NCBI GenBank assembly: GCA_964034945.1
Contig: OZ035960.1
Span: 67,448,994 to 67,512,993 of the forward strand
DNA from: Chrysopilus asiliformis
Lineage: Eukaryota; Arthropoda; Insecta; Diptera; Rhagionidae
Direction of reading: 5' to 3'
DNA length: 64,000 bases
The number at the start of each line of letters is the position of its first letter. Position 1 is the stretch's first letter. Shown here one piece after another: positions 1 to 11,061 of this stretch. Under the pieces are notes generated by a model. That model searched no databases. It had not been told where the DNA came from and saw only the letters and a program-made list of their open reading frames with translations. The position numbers and the translations under genes are program-made.

Positions 1-436
1 TGTACATTTTTCTATTAATTAAATATAACAATTAAACGTAAAGTCGAATAGTTAAATGACAGTTTAATTTTTCTCCCCTCTGTAACTCCTCCGCCACACC
101 TAAACGAAGAAGGGGATTCTATAAACCTTGTAGGGAGGAGAGTCCATGGTAGGGAGGGCTAGGTATCCGTAACACCCTGGATATCGAAGTGAATAGGTTC
201 AGTGCGCGCTATAATTTCGTGGAAAATCGGTGATTGTGATAAGTGGTTCATTGACATCAGAATACGCACACTAGGTTTTTGTTTAGGGCCTGAATTGATA
301 GCTGGAGCACAAGACCCCACCCCCCTCAACTGAGTTAGTCAGATATGTACCGGGTTTTGTTTTTTTCTAGTGTGCCGTGCTTTAGCTTCATAATCCTTTC
401 AGAAACTCCTCTCGGAGTAAGCGGAGTCCTAACACA
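1..436. other. no recognisable gene
   Basis: I see no open frame, hairpin or shared repeat here. It lies just upstream of the RNase H relic, so part of it may be decayed LINE sequence from the reverse transcriptase side. Confidence 0.4.
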
Positions 437-812
437 GTGCATTTGTACACAGGCGAATCCAAACTGGACAAGAGAGTAGGTAGGGGGATTTACTCTGGTC
501 ATTTAAAGATCAGTCAATGCCTCCGCCTACCGGATCACTGTAGTGTATTTCAGGTCGAAATGATGGCAATGAAAGACGTCACCGAGTGGCTTAGAAACAA
601 TGTTGTATCATCTAGAGATATTAGCGTTTTTTACCGACAGCCAAGTGGCAATAAAATCCCTAGAATCTATCGCACTCACATCAAAGGTGGCACGGGAGTG
701 TAAGGCATCTCTTAATGAGATGTCAGAATTTTTCAAAATTAACATCGTTTGGGTGCCAGGACGTAGGGAAAGAACGCTCATCGTCACCAAACTTATCTGG
801 CCAAAGCTGGAC
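437..812 (+). pseudogene. LINE RNase H domain relic
   Basis: This is the remains of an RNase H domain like the one at the C-terminus of I/Loa/R1-type non-LTR retrotransposons. In the first frame (from 437) the residues LPDHCSVFQVEMMAMKDV match the RNase H core containing the catalytic Glu. Near 620-630 the reading moves to the next frame, which reads FTDSQVAIKSL (the TDSQ catalytic Asp motif) and then INIVWVPGRRE, close to the WVPGH motif. The His of that motif is Arg here, and the following GNExAD motif is decayed. The reading-frame break, the missing residues and the lack of a reverse transcriptase upstream show a dead fragment. It is the only RNase H in the window and belongs to a different LINE group from the Jockey-type copies further on. 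Confidence 0.75.
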
Positions 813-1015
813 AAAAAACGCTCCTCTAACTACAAAAAAACGCGATCAGCACGGTAGTCGGAATAATCACCCTCATTCTGAATGGCCAATTACACGAAAG
901 TCACGTCACGCGAATTTTGGTATTCTTATTGGCGACAATCGGCAAATAGCGGCAGGTTGGCGTGACAACTGACATTTCTGTTACCGCCAAATTCGAAGTG
1001 AGAGTACTCGTGCCG

Positions 1016-1242
1016 CCCATTGAAGCATGGATAATAAGAAAACGTAAGTTAAATATTTGGAAATTTTTACTGCATTTTAAATGGTGTGAAGATTGGTGTG
1101 AAGTAACCACTTAAATGAATGTTTTGACACCCATTGAAGCATGGATAATAAGAAAACGTAAGTTAAATATTTGGAAATTTTTACTGCATTTAAATGGTGT
1201 GAAGATTGGTGTGAAGTAACCACTTAAATGAATGTTTTGACA
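1016..1242. repeat. two-copy tandem duplication, ~113 bp unit
   Basis: The segment from CCCATTGAAGCATGG to AATGTTTTGACA occurs twice in a row (1016-1129 and 1130-1242). The copies differ by about one T in a poly-T run, so the duplication is recent. No coding content. Confidence 0.9.
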
Positions 1243-1367
1243 CTCGAAAGAATGTTTGGAAACTGAAATGAAATTGCATTATGTAGTTGAAAAAAATATC
1301 ACGTCACAAGTTACGCTTGATCTAGTAAATTAAAAGGATTTAAGTAATATCTCAGGATTCTTCTTTT

Positions 1368-1506
1368 TATACCCGTATGGTGAAACCAAAGGGTATATTA
1401 ACTTTGCTTTACCGTTTGTAACGCCAAGATCCCGTCATCACACACAAAAATGAATTACACCAGTGTGTTTAGAATGATAAAAAAAATTGAATTTTCCATG
1501 TCCGTC

Positions 1507-1537
<31 letters not shown>

Positions 1538-1670
1538 CTGTCTGTCCGTCCGTCCGTCCGTCTGTCTGTCTGTGGTGTAATTTTGGTACAAATGCTCAAA
1601 TTAAGATACCAATATCACCATACAGGTTTTCGATAATTGCCAGATCGGCAATTATAGCTTTTGTTATGTT
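1368..1670 (+). mobile_element. DINE-1/mini-me-like element, copy 1, internally deleted
   Basis: It starts with the hairpin TATACCC...GGGTATA (1368-1398), then a conserved block, a (GTCY)n tract at 1500-1572, and ends with the palindrome ATTGCCAGATCGGCAAT and TTTTGTTATG. Compared with full copies (for example 24933-25498) it lacks about 260 bp between the GTCY tract and the right end. The design (terminal TATACCC hairpin, GTCY microsatellite, no coding) matches the DINE-1/mini-me family of flies, which is related to Helentrons. Family placement is inference from this design. Confidence 0.75.
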
Positions 1671-2290
1671 TTTACGTTGTGTTCAGTACAACACAAGGAA
1701 GGTTCTTTTATATATTTCCCCCGTGTTAACCTACCCCTTCAAACCCCTTCCTGCTTGGGATATCGAGTAAAATTCTTTGTATTGTGTTCAGTACAATATC
1801 TGGAAGATTCTTTTATATATTTCTCATGTGCGGACTTATCCCCTCAAACCCTTTGTAATTTTACCTATATTAAAAATTGAAACTAAAAACGTTCGAAATT
1901 AAAAAAAAAAATTCTAAAAAAAATAAAACCGACTTTAAAAAAAACTGAAAAGAGAAAAAAGCACTAAAAAGAAAAAAATAATTTCAAACTATGTCCATTA
2001 ATAGCGTATTTAAAATTCGGCTTTTTTGGAGTGGCGTTAAATTTGCAACTAAAATAAATTACATACTTTCTAACCCTTAAGGCTAATCGTTTACATACTT
2101 TCTAACCCTTAAGGCTAACTAAGAACTAAGATCGACTCCAAAAATTTTACAACGATTTTATTTAGTGTAAATTTAACGCCACTCCAAAAAAGCCGAATTT
2201 TAAATACGCTATTAATGGACATAGTTTGAAATTATTTTTTTCTTTTTAGTGCTTTTTTCTCTTTTCAGTTTTTTTTTAAAGTCGGTTTTT
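1671..2290 (+). mobile_element. foldback element, GCACTAAAAAG family, copy 1
   Basis: Two arms of about 125 bp (1925-2050 and 2166-2290) are near-perfect reverse complements, running from AAACCGACTTT through GCACTAAAAAGAAAAAAATA to the GTGGCGTTAAATTT block. The loop holds a short direct repeat of TACATACTTTCTAACCCTTA. The left flank (1671-1925) has two related segments containing GTTCAGTACAA. The same composite, reverse-complemented, is at 8065-8858. No coding. Confidence 0.8.
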
Positions 2291-2416
2291 TATTACTTCC
2301 TTTAATTACCTTATTATTTATTTGTCAAGCGTACTTGTTCAGGTAAATCCAAATGTGAAATTAAAGTAGGGCAATAAATTTAATTAGCGTGCACTGGCAT
2401 TAAGTTTTCTGTCTTA

Positions 2417-2553
2417 GAGGACCTTCCGTTATCCTTACAATGACGAAGTAGTGAAAATATAGTGAAAGTATTGTCATCGGACTTACGTCTGTGTGCAAAA
2501 TTTCAAGTGAATCGGATGAGTGGAAGTGGGTCAAAATTTGATTGCAAAACAAC
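2417..2553 (+). repeat. end block of the ATCCTTACAG minisatellite family
   Basis: A single relic of the minisatellite (GACCTTCCGTTATCCTTACA) is followed by GACGAAGTAGTGAAAATAT and AAGTGGAAGTGGGTCAAAAT. The same order ends the large minisatellite at 53630-53800, so this is a conserved end of a composite repeat rather than a chance match. Confidence 0.7.
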
Positions 2554-4121
2554 AAAAATAGATAATAATAATTAAAAATTAAAGTTAAGGTAAAGGCTCA
2601 ACCACACCTCCCAACTCATTAAAAGATACTTAAAAAAAATAGCTAGAAAAAAATGGAAAAAGATGGTGAGGCAAGACTCCGTACCAAAGGAGAGAAGGGG
2701 AAAAATACGTCGAAGTCTTAGCACTGGATTAACAATCCGGGGGTCGCGTAAGCTCGTAGAAGCAACGTCTTTTAAATAAGTTCACGTCAGATAGATTACG
2801 AAGTTCAATATATTTAGGAAAATTTCGTGATAATAAAGTTATAAATAGTAGTAAGTTTGGTTCTGTGAGCCCAGTAAATTAGGTTGAGCAGTTAATTTTA
2901 AAAAAAGTTAGTCTGTGAGAGACCTAGCCACCCGTTACAGAGTCGACTGGACTAAAGTAATTTCTTTAGTCTGTGAGAGAACTGAGGCATGGGCGTTTTC
3001 GTTTATTGGTGGCAAAGATAAATGTACACTAGCTGCAGATATTTCGGCTAATTTACAAAAATTAGTCCACCAAAATTATAAACATTTGTAAAAAAATCAA
3101 ATCATAAATTATATGGAAAGGCCAGTGGTCAAACCGGTGGTTTTAATTTCTAGGATTTAGGAATCATTGAAGACATTTGGTCCTACCTTTGAGAAATTGT
3201 GGTGTCTAAGAGCTGAATTAATTACGGGACAGACATTTGAGACAGCTCACGGAGCGAGAAAATTTACAAGAGCCTATCGGTGCAGAATAGTACCTGTTGG
3301 GCGCCACATTGTGACGGACACCACTTCAGGATTTTGGAATAAACTCCCACAATCTTCCCTGAAGTGGCGCTGAAGTAGTGCTGAGGCGGCGTGAAGCAGA
3401 AGGGTATACCGGTAACGTTGGCTAGCTCAAGCTGGGTTGTAGGGGTTGTCTTTTCACCGCCTACCACACAATAAATCGAGAGTAAGAAGAAACCATTCTA
3501 GGTAGCTATGAAAAATCTTCAAACTCGCCATCTGAAAATTCAAACAAGCTGGCTACAAAAGTGCGAAAAAAGAAACTCATATATTTAAATTTAGTAAAAA
3601 AGGCCCTATATTTCATTTTAAAAAACCTCAACAATGCTTTCAATATACCTATCTTGAAATTTTTATAGATTCTAAAGTGGCCACCTCCTAATGATATTTA
3701 CACAACAACAAAAAATAAAAGGTGATTGAACCCTGGTTTCCCTGCTCTAATTTAGTTTTAGTGTTAGTAATAAGTATTTATTTAATTGTTAATTTATGAC
3801 GAAGTTCTTTATTTTTTTCCTTTTGTTAAAAGGAAATTGTGTATTTTTGACCTGCATGAATTTTTATGTGTGAGTGAATTCGTTGCCGTAAAAATTTTAT
3901 TAAAAGTTGCTTGCTGTTTTGAATTTGGTTGATGATAAAAAGCAGGTGATTGTTGAATGTAAATAAATGTGGAAAGAAAAGATTTCATGTTGTGAATATG
4001 TTAAATTAATGTATGTTGCAGGTAGATGAATGAATTTTGCGTAGAATGTAGTTTGAAGCGAAAAATCGAAGGGATACGAAGAAATTTTAATATGTTTTAC
4101 GTTGAATGTTGAGAATTTATA
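2554..4121. other. no recognised gene
   Basis: There is no homologue I can name. A short open stretch at about 2978-3092 (RTEAWAFSFIGGKDKC...) looks coding-like but ends at a stop and has no start. The stretch 3780-4120 shares scattered words with the interior of the inverted-repeat element at 12.1-14.8 kb (TGTATTTTTRACCTGCAT), suggesting old transposon sequence. Confidence 0.4.
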
Positions 4122-4699
4122 CACTCTCGAAAAAATGGAGTCGATTACGCACCGAAAGGGAGTTTGAGGGAGTCCATCACCTATTGGAGAAAATCGAGCA
4201 CCGGGCTAGGGAGTTCACAACAATTACTTATGGGTGTTAATTTTTAACAATTTTTCGGTGTTAAACCAATTTATTACCAAGAAAAAAAACCTCGCAAATT
4301 CTCTTTTTTTTGCAAGCATTTGAGATGTTTTGAGTTTTTTTTTCGTGTTTCCAAAGTTAATATTGACTTGTTAAAAACTTTTCTTGCATGTCTCTGCCGG
4401 GACTCGAACACCGGACCTCTCGAATTGTAAACCATTTGCCTTCCCAATAGGCTGTTGAAGCCAATTGGCAAGCCTCTTCTAAACGTGAACACTCTTTACA
4501 ATTAAATAACTCCTAAAAGGAGTTGTAATGAATTTTTGACTCCTTTTCGGAGTTCATTTAAAATTTAGGTCAAAACGGTGTTAAATTGAATATTTAGCTC
4601 CATAAAATAAAAATGTAAAAATAACTCCACGCTACGGTGTTAAACTTTTAGCTATGTTGTCAGGCGGAGTTAATTCGTCCCCGGATTTTTTCGAGAGTG
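4122..4699. mobile_element. MITE with 15-bp TIRs and TA target duplication
   Basis: Terminal inverted repeats CACTCTCGAAAAAAT (4122-4136) and its reverse complement (4685-4699) are directly flanked by TA on both sides (4120-4121, 4700-4701). This is the target pattern of Tc1/mariner-type transposases. The 578-bp body has no transposase, so the element would depend on another source. It carries a tRNA-like segment on the minus strand. Confidence 0.8.
4385..4480 (-). other. tRNA-like segment with pol III B box
   Basis: On the minus strand the sequence contains CCGGTGTTCGAGTCCCGG, a T-arm and B-box-like block, preceded by an A-box-like TTGGCTTCAACAGCC about 45 nt upstream. The stem around the B box carries an extra base, and acceptor pairing is not convincing. 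It is better read as a SINE-type or captured tRNA-derived piece than as a working tRNA gene. Confidence 0.4.
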
Positions 4700-4784
4700 T
4701 ATTGTGAGATATGCCGTCTATGATTGTGCCGTGAAAGTATGTTGTACTCAGCCTTGTCATGTATGCTTGAGATCCTTGTAATTT

Positions 4785-4957
4785 TGACGTGGATACATCT
4801 TGGATTTTGGTTATGGGGGTACAAATTAGAAAATCGGCTTGCTGCCATAACAAATTTGCAATCGATGATACTCGATAGTTTGTGGTGACATTCGAACAGA
4901 AACTGTGTTATAAGATCCGGCCTACATTAAAGCATTGTTTAGGGTATTTTGTTATGT
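4785..4957 (+). repeat. outer-end fragment of the long inverted-repeat family
   Basis: The segment from TGACGTGGATACATCTTGG to GGGTATTTTGTTATGTTA matches 18448-18626 and, reverse-complemented, 15826-16005. It is the outer end of the element described at 11239-16005, present here without the rest of the arm. Confidence 0.75.
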
Positions 4958-5364
4958 TAGCTTGGCCTTAGCTTGGCCCCAGATTGACCAAATAGTGGCG
5001 CTTTTAATGCGAAACTAGCCTCTACGAGGCCTGCTCTAAAGTTATCATGTCACAAACCGTTGTTTGGAGAAAAAGTAGTAAGTGCTAGAAGACCGCAAAA
5101 GATTTTGCCAGCACTTAGGATTTTTCTCCCAAAAAATAGTTTGTAACGTGATAACTCTAGGGTAGGTTATCACTCGTAGACGCTAGTTTCGTACTAAAAG
5201 CCCACTGTTTGGCCAAGCTCAGGCCAAGCTAGTTTTATTTTAAAATTGGTCAATATTTAAGTTTTTCGTTTGATTGAATTTACTGAAATATCTTATGTGA
5301 ACAATTTTTTCAAATATTTCGAGAACCGTTACAGATATTTTTACCCGCGAAGAAAAAATTTCCC

Positions 5365-5826
5365 TTCCGGGCGTCCACTATATTGTATACCTATATAACG
5401 AACGTCCAGTATAGCGAACAGCAGTTTCGAATTATTATTACGTATTATTATTATATTATTATATTATTATTATTATTATTATTATTAGCATCTCTATAGT
5501 GAAAGACGAAAAATTTTGTTATTCTATATAATGAAAAACTATTTGTTTCGTAAATAATGTGTGTTATACGTGAAACCGTCGCGAAAAATTAACCTTTTAA
5601 GGTAATGTAATCAGTTTAAGTGGGATTTGTAACGCTTATACATACATTAAAGCATTATCCCACTTAAGAATAAATCGTATTAAAATTTCCCTCAATCTAA
5701 AATCTCATTATGATAATGTTCATAAAAACATATGTGGATATTTAATGCGCATTTCGTTATAACGAACCCGATTTAACGTACGGGCTGAACATTATATATG
5801 TAGGTCGATATATTGGGCCTCCACTG
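5365..5826. mobile_element. degenerate pogo/Tigger-like MITE
   Basis: The right end reads inwards as CAGTGGAGGCCCAATATA followed by ATCGGGTTCGTTATAACGAA and is flanked by TA (5827-5828). CAGTGGA ends with TATAACGAA-type subterminal words are typical of pogo-like elements. The left end (CGTCCACTATATTGTATACC near 5369) matches only partly. Confidence 0.5.
5433..5487. repeat. ATT trinucleotide microsatellite
   Basis: An imperfect run of ATT units, about 55 bp, lies inside the pogo-like MITE. Confidence 0.9.
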
Positions 5827-6047
5827 TATTTTGCAGTCACTGAGTTTCAGTTCATACAAAATTATTGGGCAAAGTGACTGTATTACCGAAGATAGAGGTA
5901 AATATTTTGCGGTCTTCTAGCACTTACTACTTTTTCTCCAAACAACGGTTTGTGACATGATAACTTTAGAGCAGGCCTCGTAGAGGCTAGTTTCGCATTA
6001 AAAGCGCCACTATTTGGTCAATCTGGGGCCAAGCTAAGGCCAAGCTA

Positions 6048-6534
6048 GTTTCACCTTAAAATTTCACCATATTTAAGTTTTTCGTATTTTAGTTATAATT
6101 TTTTACACAATCTGTTCTATTCTAACATAGGTTGTCTTTAAACTTTGATCGACGTACATATTGTGTGACACAAGGAGATAATAGTAAGCCTCGTAGAGAC
6201 TAGTTAGGCCCTATATTCACCATTAACATGAGTTTTTTTTTAAATAATGTATCAATCGGATTATTTACTTTAATAAAAAACAGTATGACTTCAAAAAAAT
6301 GTATACAATTTTACTGTGCCATACCTTTTTTAATTGTATAAATTATTGTATTTTGAATTCTATAACTCCAACATCTACACATTTTTATACACATTCACAC
6401 ATGTTTATACACATTCACACATATTTAGACATTCGCGATTGGCATGGTTAGTAAATCTCCCTGGGAAAAGCATTTCTATATTTTATTTCAATTTTCAAGA
6501 CCTTTTTAGACATAAGAAAAGTTGAAATTAAAAA
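6048..6534. other. no recognised gene; short direct repeats
   Basis: AT-rich spacer. Near 6377-6425 the word TATACACATTCACACAT is repeated. Nothing coding is supported. Confidence 0.4.
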
Positions 6535-7080
6535 CATAACAAAAGCTATAATTGCCAATCTGGCAATCATTGGAGACCCGTATGGTGATATTCGTATCAA
6601 AATTCGAACAGTTGTACCAAAATTCCACTTTGAAGTCAAACTTTCCAATAAGATTTTTTAAAATTTATTCCAATCGGATTTTGATGTATGGGAGTTTTAT
6701 GTAGAATCATATCCTAAATAACTTTTGTTCTTGGACTTTTTTGATAAGATGCACCGTTTTTGAGATATTCACAAAAACCGTTTTCGTTCGTATGGGGGGT
6801 ACCCCCCCTAATGGTCCATTTTTGCCCATTAATGAACTTAGCCTTGCATTTTATGAAAAACCAATCTGCGCAAAATTTCAAGTCTCTAGCTCAATCCGTG
6901 CGCCCGCAATCCGCGCCACAGACAGACGGACAGACAGACGGACGGACATGCTAAATTCAACTTTTTTCATCGTTCTAAACACACTGGTGTAATTCATTTT
7001 TTTGTGCGATGACGGGATCTTGGCGTTACAAACGGTAAGGCAAAGTTAATATACCCTTTGGTTTCACCATACGGGTATAA
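6535..7080 (-). mobile_element. DINE-1/mini-me-like element, copy 2
   Basis: A full-length copy in reverse orientation: CATAACAAAAGC with the ATTGCCAATCTGGCAAT palindrome on the left, the GTCY tract (as GACAGACGGAC) at 6919-6949, and the TATACCC hairpin at the right end (ACGGGTATAA). It lies directly against the Helitron helicase scrap at 7082, on the same apparent strand. Confidence 0.8.
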
Positions 7081-7081
7081 C

Positions 7082-7270
7082 AACAAAATTCTAGCTATTG
7101 ACACAAATAAATTACCTGAGAGGACAACGTATATTTGCCCGTGGAAGAAAATGGGCTCGTACAACACAATCCCCACTTTGTCAAATGTCTGGCCTTGAGA
7201 TTTGTTGATGGTTATGGAAAACGCAGGTCGAATGGGAAAATACAATATAATAATAGCTTTGTCAAAATTT
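7082..7270 (-). pseudogene. Helitron helicase C-terminal fragment
   Basis: Read on the minus strand this encodes [19 protein letters not shown] followed by [19 protein letters not shown]. That is the late PIF1/RecD-type helicase motif (INKSQGQT) of Helitron Rep-helicase proteins; it unwinds DNA during rolling-circle transposition. Only about 60 residues remain. The usual next motif (VALSR) is VVLSG, and the frame then runs into the DINE copy at 7080. No Rep domain is present. PIF1 host helicase is the alternative, but the [17 protein letters not shown] wording is the Helitron form. It shows that autonomous Helitrons have existed in this genome, which matters for the DINE copies. Confidence 0.75.
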
Positions 7271-8064
7271 TCCGCTTATAATTAATCATTAAAGTTAAAT
7301 TTCCAACAACGGCAGAGTATTGAAAAACTAAGTTATTTACATAAGTTTTAATGAAAAACTTCAATTCATTAAAACTTATGAAGGTTTATTTGAGTAAAAT
7401 TATGAAATCAAATTTATTATTTTTCACATCGAATGGACCATTCCTTAGATTTTTTAGATACAGTTAAAGCTGTATAAGCCGGGCCCTGTATCCTAAACCT
7501 GTATAAGCCGGAAACCTACCTAAGCCGAATAGTTTTCAAGTCCCGTGATTTTGAAGTGGTTTTCCATGAATCTGGATAAGCCGGAACCTGCTTAACGCGA
7601 ACCCGGACATAATTTTTTTTGTATAAGCCGGAAACTTTTTTCTATATAAAAATGTTTTTAGAGTTAGTATACCATTTCTAAAGCATAGAACAAATCGCCC
7701 GATCAAAAAATTAGTTACAGTAGTGTGTTTAGCATGACATAAAAATTTGATTTGCCCTAGTCAGTGGGTAAATCGGAATATTTGCTCTCCCCTCCCCCAT
7801 ACAAATAAAAAAGATTTTAGGATTTTTTGAAAAATACTTTGAACCAAAAAGGTTCTAAAGACCAAAATAAATCTATAGTTTGAATTCTAATTGGAGTTCT
7901 ATCAACATTTTAACAGAAAAATCAATGTAAAATGATTTTGTTCGTTTCCAAGCTCCAGAAGGGTTATTCAAACCCACAGCAATAGTTTATGCTATAAACC
8001 ATATCCGCAAGTTTTGAAAATGCATAAAATCTTGCACAAAGTTATTAACTTATGTTATAAAAAC
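7260..8064. other. non-coding spacer with a faint DINE relic
   Basis: A 45-bp hairpin built on CATAAGTTTTAATGAA lies at 7338-7385. At 7712-7762 the wording TACAGTAGTGTGTTTAGCAT resembles the conserved DINE block TACACCAGTGTGTTTAGAAT, suggesting an old decayed copy. Confidence 0.4.
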
Positions 8065-8858
8065 CTACTTTAAAAAAAAAACTGAAAAGAGAAAAAAGCA
8101 CTAAAAAGAAAAAAATAATTTCAAACTATGTCCATTAATAGCGTATTTAAAATTCGGCTTTTTTGGAGTGGCGTTAAATTTACACTAAATAAAATCGTTG
8201 TAAAATTTCTATTGTCAAGTTTCGCACAAAATCAGTTTGTACATGGAGACAAAAAATAGGATAGATTTCTACAAAAAATAGTAACATATGAGACAGTGGG
8301 CTTTTTTATAGCGATTGCTTAAAAATAGGGAATCCAATTTGGGACATAAAAGAACTTAGTTTTGGTGCTTCTAAGAGCCGTGTCTATAGTTAATCTGTTT
8401 GACAACAAAATTTTTGGAGTCGATCTTAGTTCTTAGTTAGCCTTAAGGGTTAGAAAGTATGTAAACGATTAGCCTTAAGGGTTAGAAAGTATGTAATTTA
8501 TTTTAGTTGCAAATTTAACGCCACTCCAAAAAAGCCGAATTTTAAATACGCTATTAATGGACATAGTTTGAAATTATTTTTTTCTTTTTAGTGCTTTTTT
8601 CTCTTTTCAGTTTTTTTTTAAAGTCGGTTTTATTTTTTTTAGAAAATTTTTTTTTTATTTCGAACGTTTTTAGTTTCAATTTTTAATATAGGTAAAATTA
8701 CAAAGGGTTTGAGGGGATAAGTCCGCAGATGAGAAATATATAAAAGAATCTTCCAGATATTGTACTGAACACAATACAAAGAATTTTACTCGATATCCCA
8801 AGCAGGAAGGGGTTTGAAGGGGTAGGTTAACACGGGGGAAATATATAAAAGAACCTTC
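8065..8858 (-). mobile_element. foldback element, GCACTAAAAAG family, copy 2
   Basis: The reverse complement of the composite at 1671-2290, with a longer loop (8195-8510) that is also present in the third copy at 60660-60980. The arms begin at ACTTTAAAAAAAAAACTG (about 8070) and end at AAAGTCGGTTTT (about 8630). The tail 8640-8858 holds the GTACTGAACACAATAC segments. No coding. Confidence 0.8.
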
Positions 8859-9692
8859 CTATAATTGCCAATCTGGCAATTATTGAAAGCTATAATTGCC
8901 AATCTGGCAATTATTGAAAACCCGTATGGTGATTTAATTGAACGGCGTATCAAAATTTCATTTGAATTCAAATTTTCCAATAAGATTTTTTTAAAACTTG
9001 TTCCAATCGGATTTTGATGTATGGGAGTTTTATGTAGAATCATATTCTAAATAACTTTTGTTCTTAGACTTTTTTGGTAAGATGCACCGTTTTTGAGAAA
9101 TTCGGAAAAAACGATTTCGTTCCTATGGGGGGTACCCCCCCATTTTTGCCCATTAACCCTCATACTGTCCTCGGGTCATTTCTGACCCAAATTCGATTTT
9201 AATTAAAATTGTCTTCTCAACTACATGAAAAATGTTTGTATGATGTAGGCCCAGTGAACAAATTTCTTTTGAATACCGATAACAATAATCTATTTGTTCA
9301 TATTTTAATCCATTGAAGAGCACTGATAATTGTGACGGGTGTAGTATTCTATGTAGAGGGTCATTCTTGACCCACGAAGACATCATACGTTATTTTTCTT
9401 AAGGACAGTATTAGGGTTAACGAACTTAGCCTCGCATTTTACGAAAAACGGATCTGCGCAAAATTTCAAGTCTCTAGCTCAATCCATGCGCCCGCAATCC
9501 GCGCCACAGACAGACAGACGGACGAACGGACAGACGGACGGACAGACAGACGGACGGACATGGAAAATTCAATTTTTTTTATCATTCTAATCACACTGGT
9601 GTAATTCATTTTTGTGTGTGATGAAGGGATCTTGGCGTTACAAACGGTAAGGCAAAGTTAATATACCCTTTGGTTTCACCATACGGGTATAA
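8859..9692 (-). mobile_element. DINE-1/mini-me-like element, copy 3, with nested TTAA MITE
   Basis: A reverse-oriented copy with the left palindrome duplicated in tandem (8859-8920), GACAGACGGAC repeats at 9508-9560 and the terminal ACGGGTATAA at 9683-9692. It is interrupted at 9157-9416 by a MITE. Other copies have an uninterrupted TTTGCCCATTAACGAACTTA at this site. Confidence 0.8.
9157..9416. mobile_element. TTAA-flanked MITE (piggyBac-like) inside DINE copy 3
   Basis: Inverted ends CCCTCATACTGTCCT and (read inwards) CCCTAATACTGTCCT are flanked by TTAA at 9153-9156 and 9417-9420. Inside each end is a GGGTCA-TTCTTGACCC-type palindrome. The empty site TTAA is intact in DINE copies at 6823, 25190 and 49645, which proves insertion with duplication of TTAA, the piggyBac signature. 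Length 260 bp, non-coding. Confidence 0.9.
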
Positions 9693-9693
9693 A

Positions 9694-9910
9694 CATAACA
9701 AAAGCTATAATTGCTATAAGATTTTTTAAAATTTATTCCAATCGGATTTTGATGTATGGGAGTTTTATGTAGAATCATATCCTAAATAATTTTTGTTCTT
9801 GGACTTTTTTGATAAGATGCACCGTTTTTGAAATATTCGGAAAAAACGTTTTCGTTTGTATGGGGGGTACCCCCCCCCCCCCTAATGGTCCATTTTTGCC
9901 CACGAACGAA
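9694..9910 (-). mobile_element. DINE-1/mini-me-like element, copy 4, truncated
   Basis: It begins again with CATAACAAAAGC directly after copy 3 and runs to TTTTTGCCCACGAACGA, then ends. It lacks the GTCY tract and the TATACCC end. The GTACCCCCC run is expanded to about 12 C. Confidence 0.75.
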
Positions 9911-10067
9911 CCGGGGTCCAACCAGGAACTTTCTCTACAACTTTCTCTTTGGGATGACCAAAATCGGTCAACCCAGTAAAAAGTTAGGCGTGAACATACA
10001 TAAAAAAAAAATATTCAGGTGGAATTGAGAACCTTTTCCTTTTTGGAAGTCGGTTAAAAAAGACGCT
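9911..10067 (+). repeat. repeat ending GGAAGTCGGTTAAAA
   Basis: The block GCGTGAACATACA ... CCTTTTTGGAAGTCGGTTAA matches the end of the big insertion at 24200-24345. Sequences with this wording are widespread as transposon ends in insects; I infer a non-autonomous element end, class unknown. Confidence 0.5.
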
Positions 10068-10819
10068 TCAAGTAGATCTTGTTTCAGCAAGGAGAAGGGA
10101 GACATAGTTTAGAGGAAAAATTTCTTTCATAAAAACGTCAGACAACAGTTTTATTGGGAGTATTTTTCATCTCTCGTCTCTAATTGAAATCAATTCGAAA
10201 TCTTCCTATTTTTTATTGTCACATGTATGTCGAAGAAACATATTTTTTTATAAACCGGATCATTGTTCAAGAACTGGGACATTTTTAGGCTCAAAAGTAA
10301 TGCACAAATTCAAAATTTTACACTACGAGGTTTCATCGCATAGTTTTGTATATAGTTACATTATCGTAAAACAAAATAAAAACCCGTGTTTTTTAGTCCA
10401 ACCTGTATAAGCCGGAAATCTGTCTCAGCCGGACAAATTTCTTGGTTCTGTGCGAGTCTGGCTAAAACAGGTTTTCTTGTATTGGATCATTTCAGATCAT
10501 TTTCAGCGTTCATTTGATGTTTAACAAAAAAAAATTAATATATGAATATATTCAAAACTCGATAAAGCTTCACAAAAATCAAATTTACCACAAAGAAAAA
10601 CATCTAAAAATCATTTAAACAAACAAATTTTGTCATGGGACTGAAAAATCTGCAATTAGGCCATAGCTTTCCCCGTGTTGCAGTTGGCCTGCCCTTAAAA
10701 AGTTCGTCCAAATCGGTTGAGTACTTCTCAAATTTTGAACACAAGCCTTAAAACCTATAAGGTTATTATAATATATGAATAACATTTAAACAATAAAATC
10801 AAAAATTTTACAAAAAAAA
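10068..10819. other. no recognised gene
   Basis: AT-rich spacer with short open frames that resemble nothing I know. It includes the right end of the tentative pogo-like element (10479). Confidence 0.4.
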
Positions 10820-10824
10820 AAATC

Positions 10825-10890
10825 TCACATAAGGAGTTGAACCAACAGAACTCGGAGCTAATCACTTCCACGCTACACTATTCAGTCACT
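10825..10890 (-). other. tRNA-like segment (SINE-like)
   Basis: The minus strand reads TTCTGTTGGTTCAACTCC, close to the pol III B box GGTTCGANTCC, with TAGTGTAGCGTGGAAGTG in the A-box position. Arms do not pair as a functional tRNA. It lies opposite the plus-strand tRNA-like segment at 11062. Confidence 0.35.
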
Positions 10891-11061
10891 CAAAAATTTG
10901 GTGACCAAAATACGTTTAAAAAACTTTGTTGATTTATCCGTCAAACCTAATTTTTTTTTGAATTTATAAATACGTCAAACACATTTTTGAATTCATAATT
11001 TTGATCAAAGTTTGCTTAATTTGTTGCACCTATAATACATTTAAACAACTAATGCCAGATT

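Larger units (their letters stand above)
4958..6047. mobile_element. foldback element with 143-bp inverted arms
   Basis: Left arm 4958-5100 (TAGCTTGGCC...GACCGCAAAA) and right arm 5905-6047 are almost exact reverse complements. Just inside the left arm, 5101-5240 is a more diverged inverted version of the same arm, so the left side is itself a hairpin. The centre holds a pogo-like MITE and an ATT microsatellite. No coding. Confidence 0.85.
7461..10479. mobile_element. possible pogo-like element (degraded)
   Basis: Left end CAGTTAAAGCTGTATAAGCC (7461) and right end, read inwards, CAAGAAAACCTGTTTTAGCC are each flanked by TA (7459-7460, 10480-10481). The words TATAAGCCGGAAA recur just inside both ends. 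Such TATAAGCCGG subterminal repeats are common in pogo/Tigger elements. The similarity between the ends is partial and the interior is filled by other repeats, so this is a tentative call. Confidence 0.4.

Noticed and set aside
4385..4480. Functional tRNA gene
   Set aside because: B-box-like sequence is present, but the T arm has an extra base and the acceptor stem does not pair.
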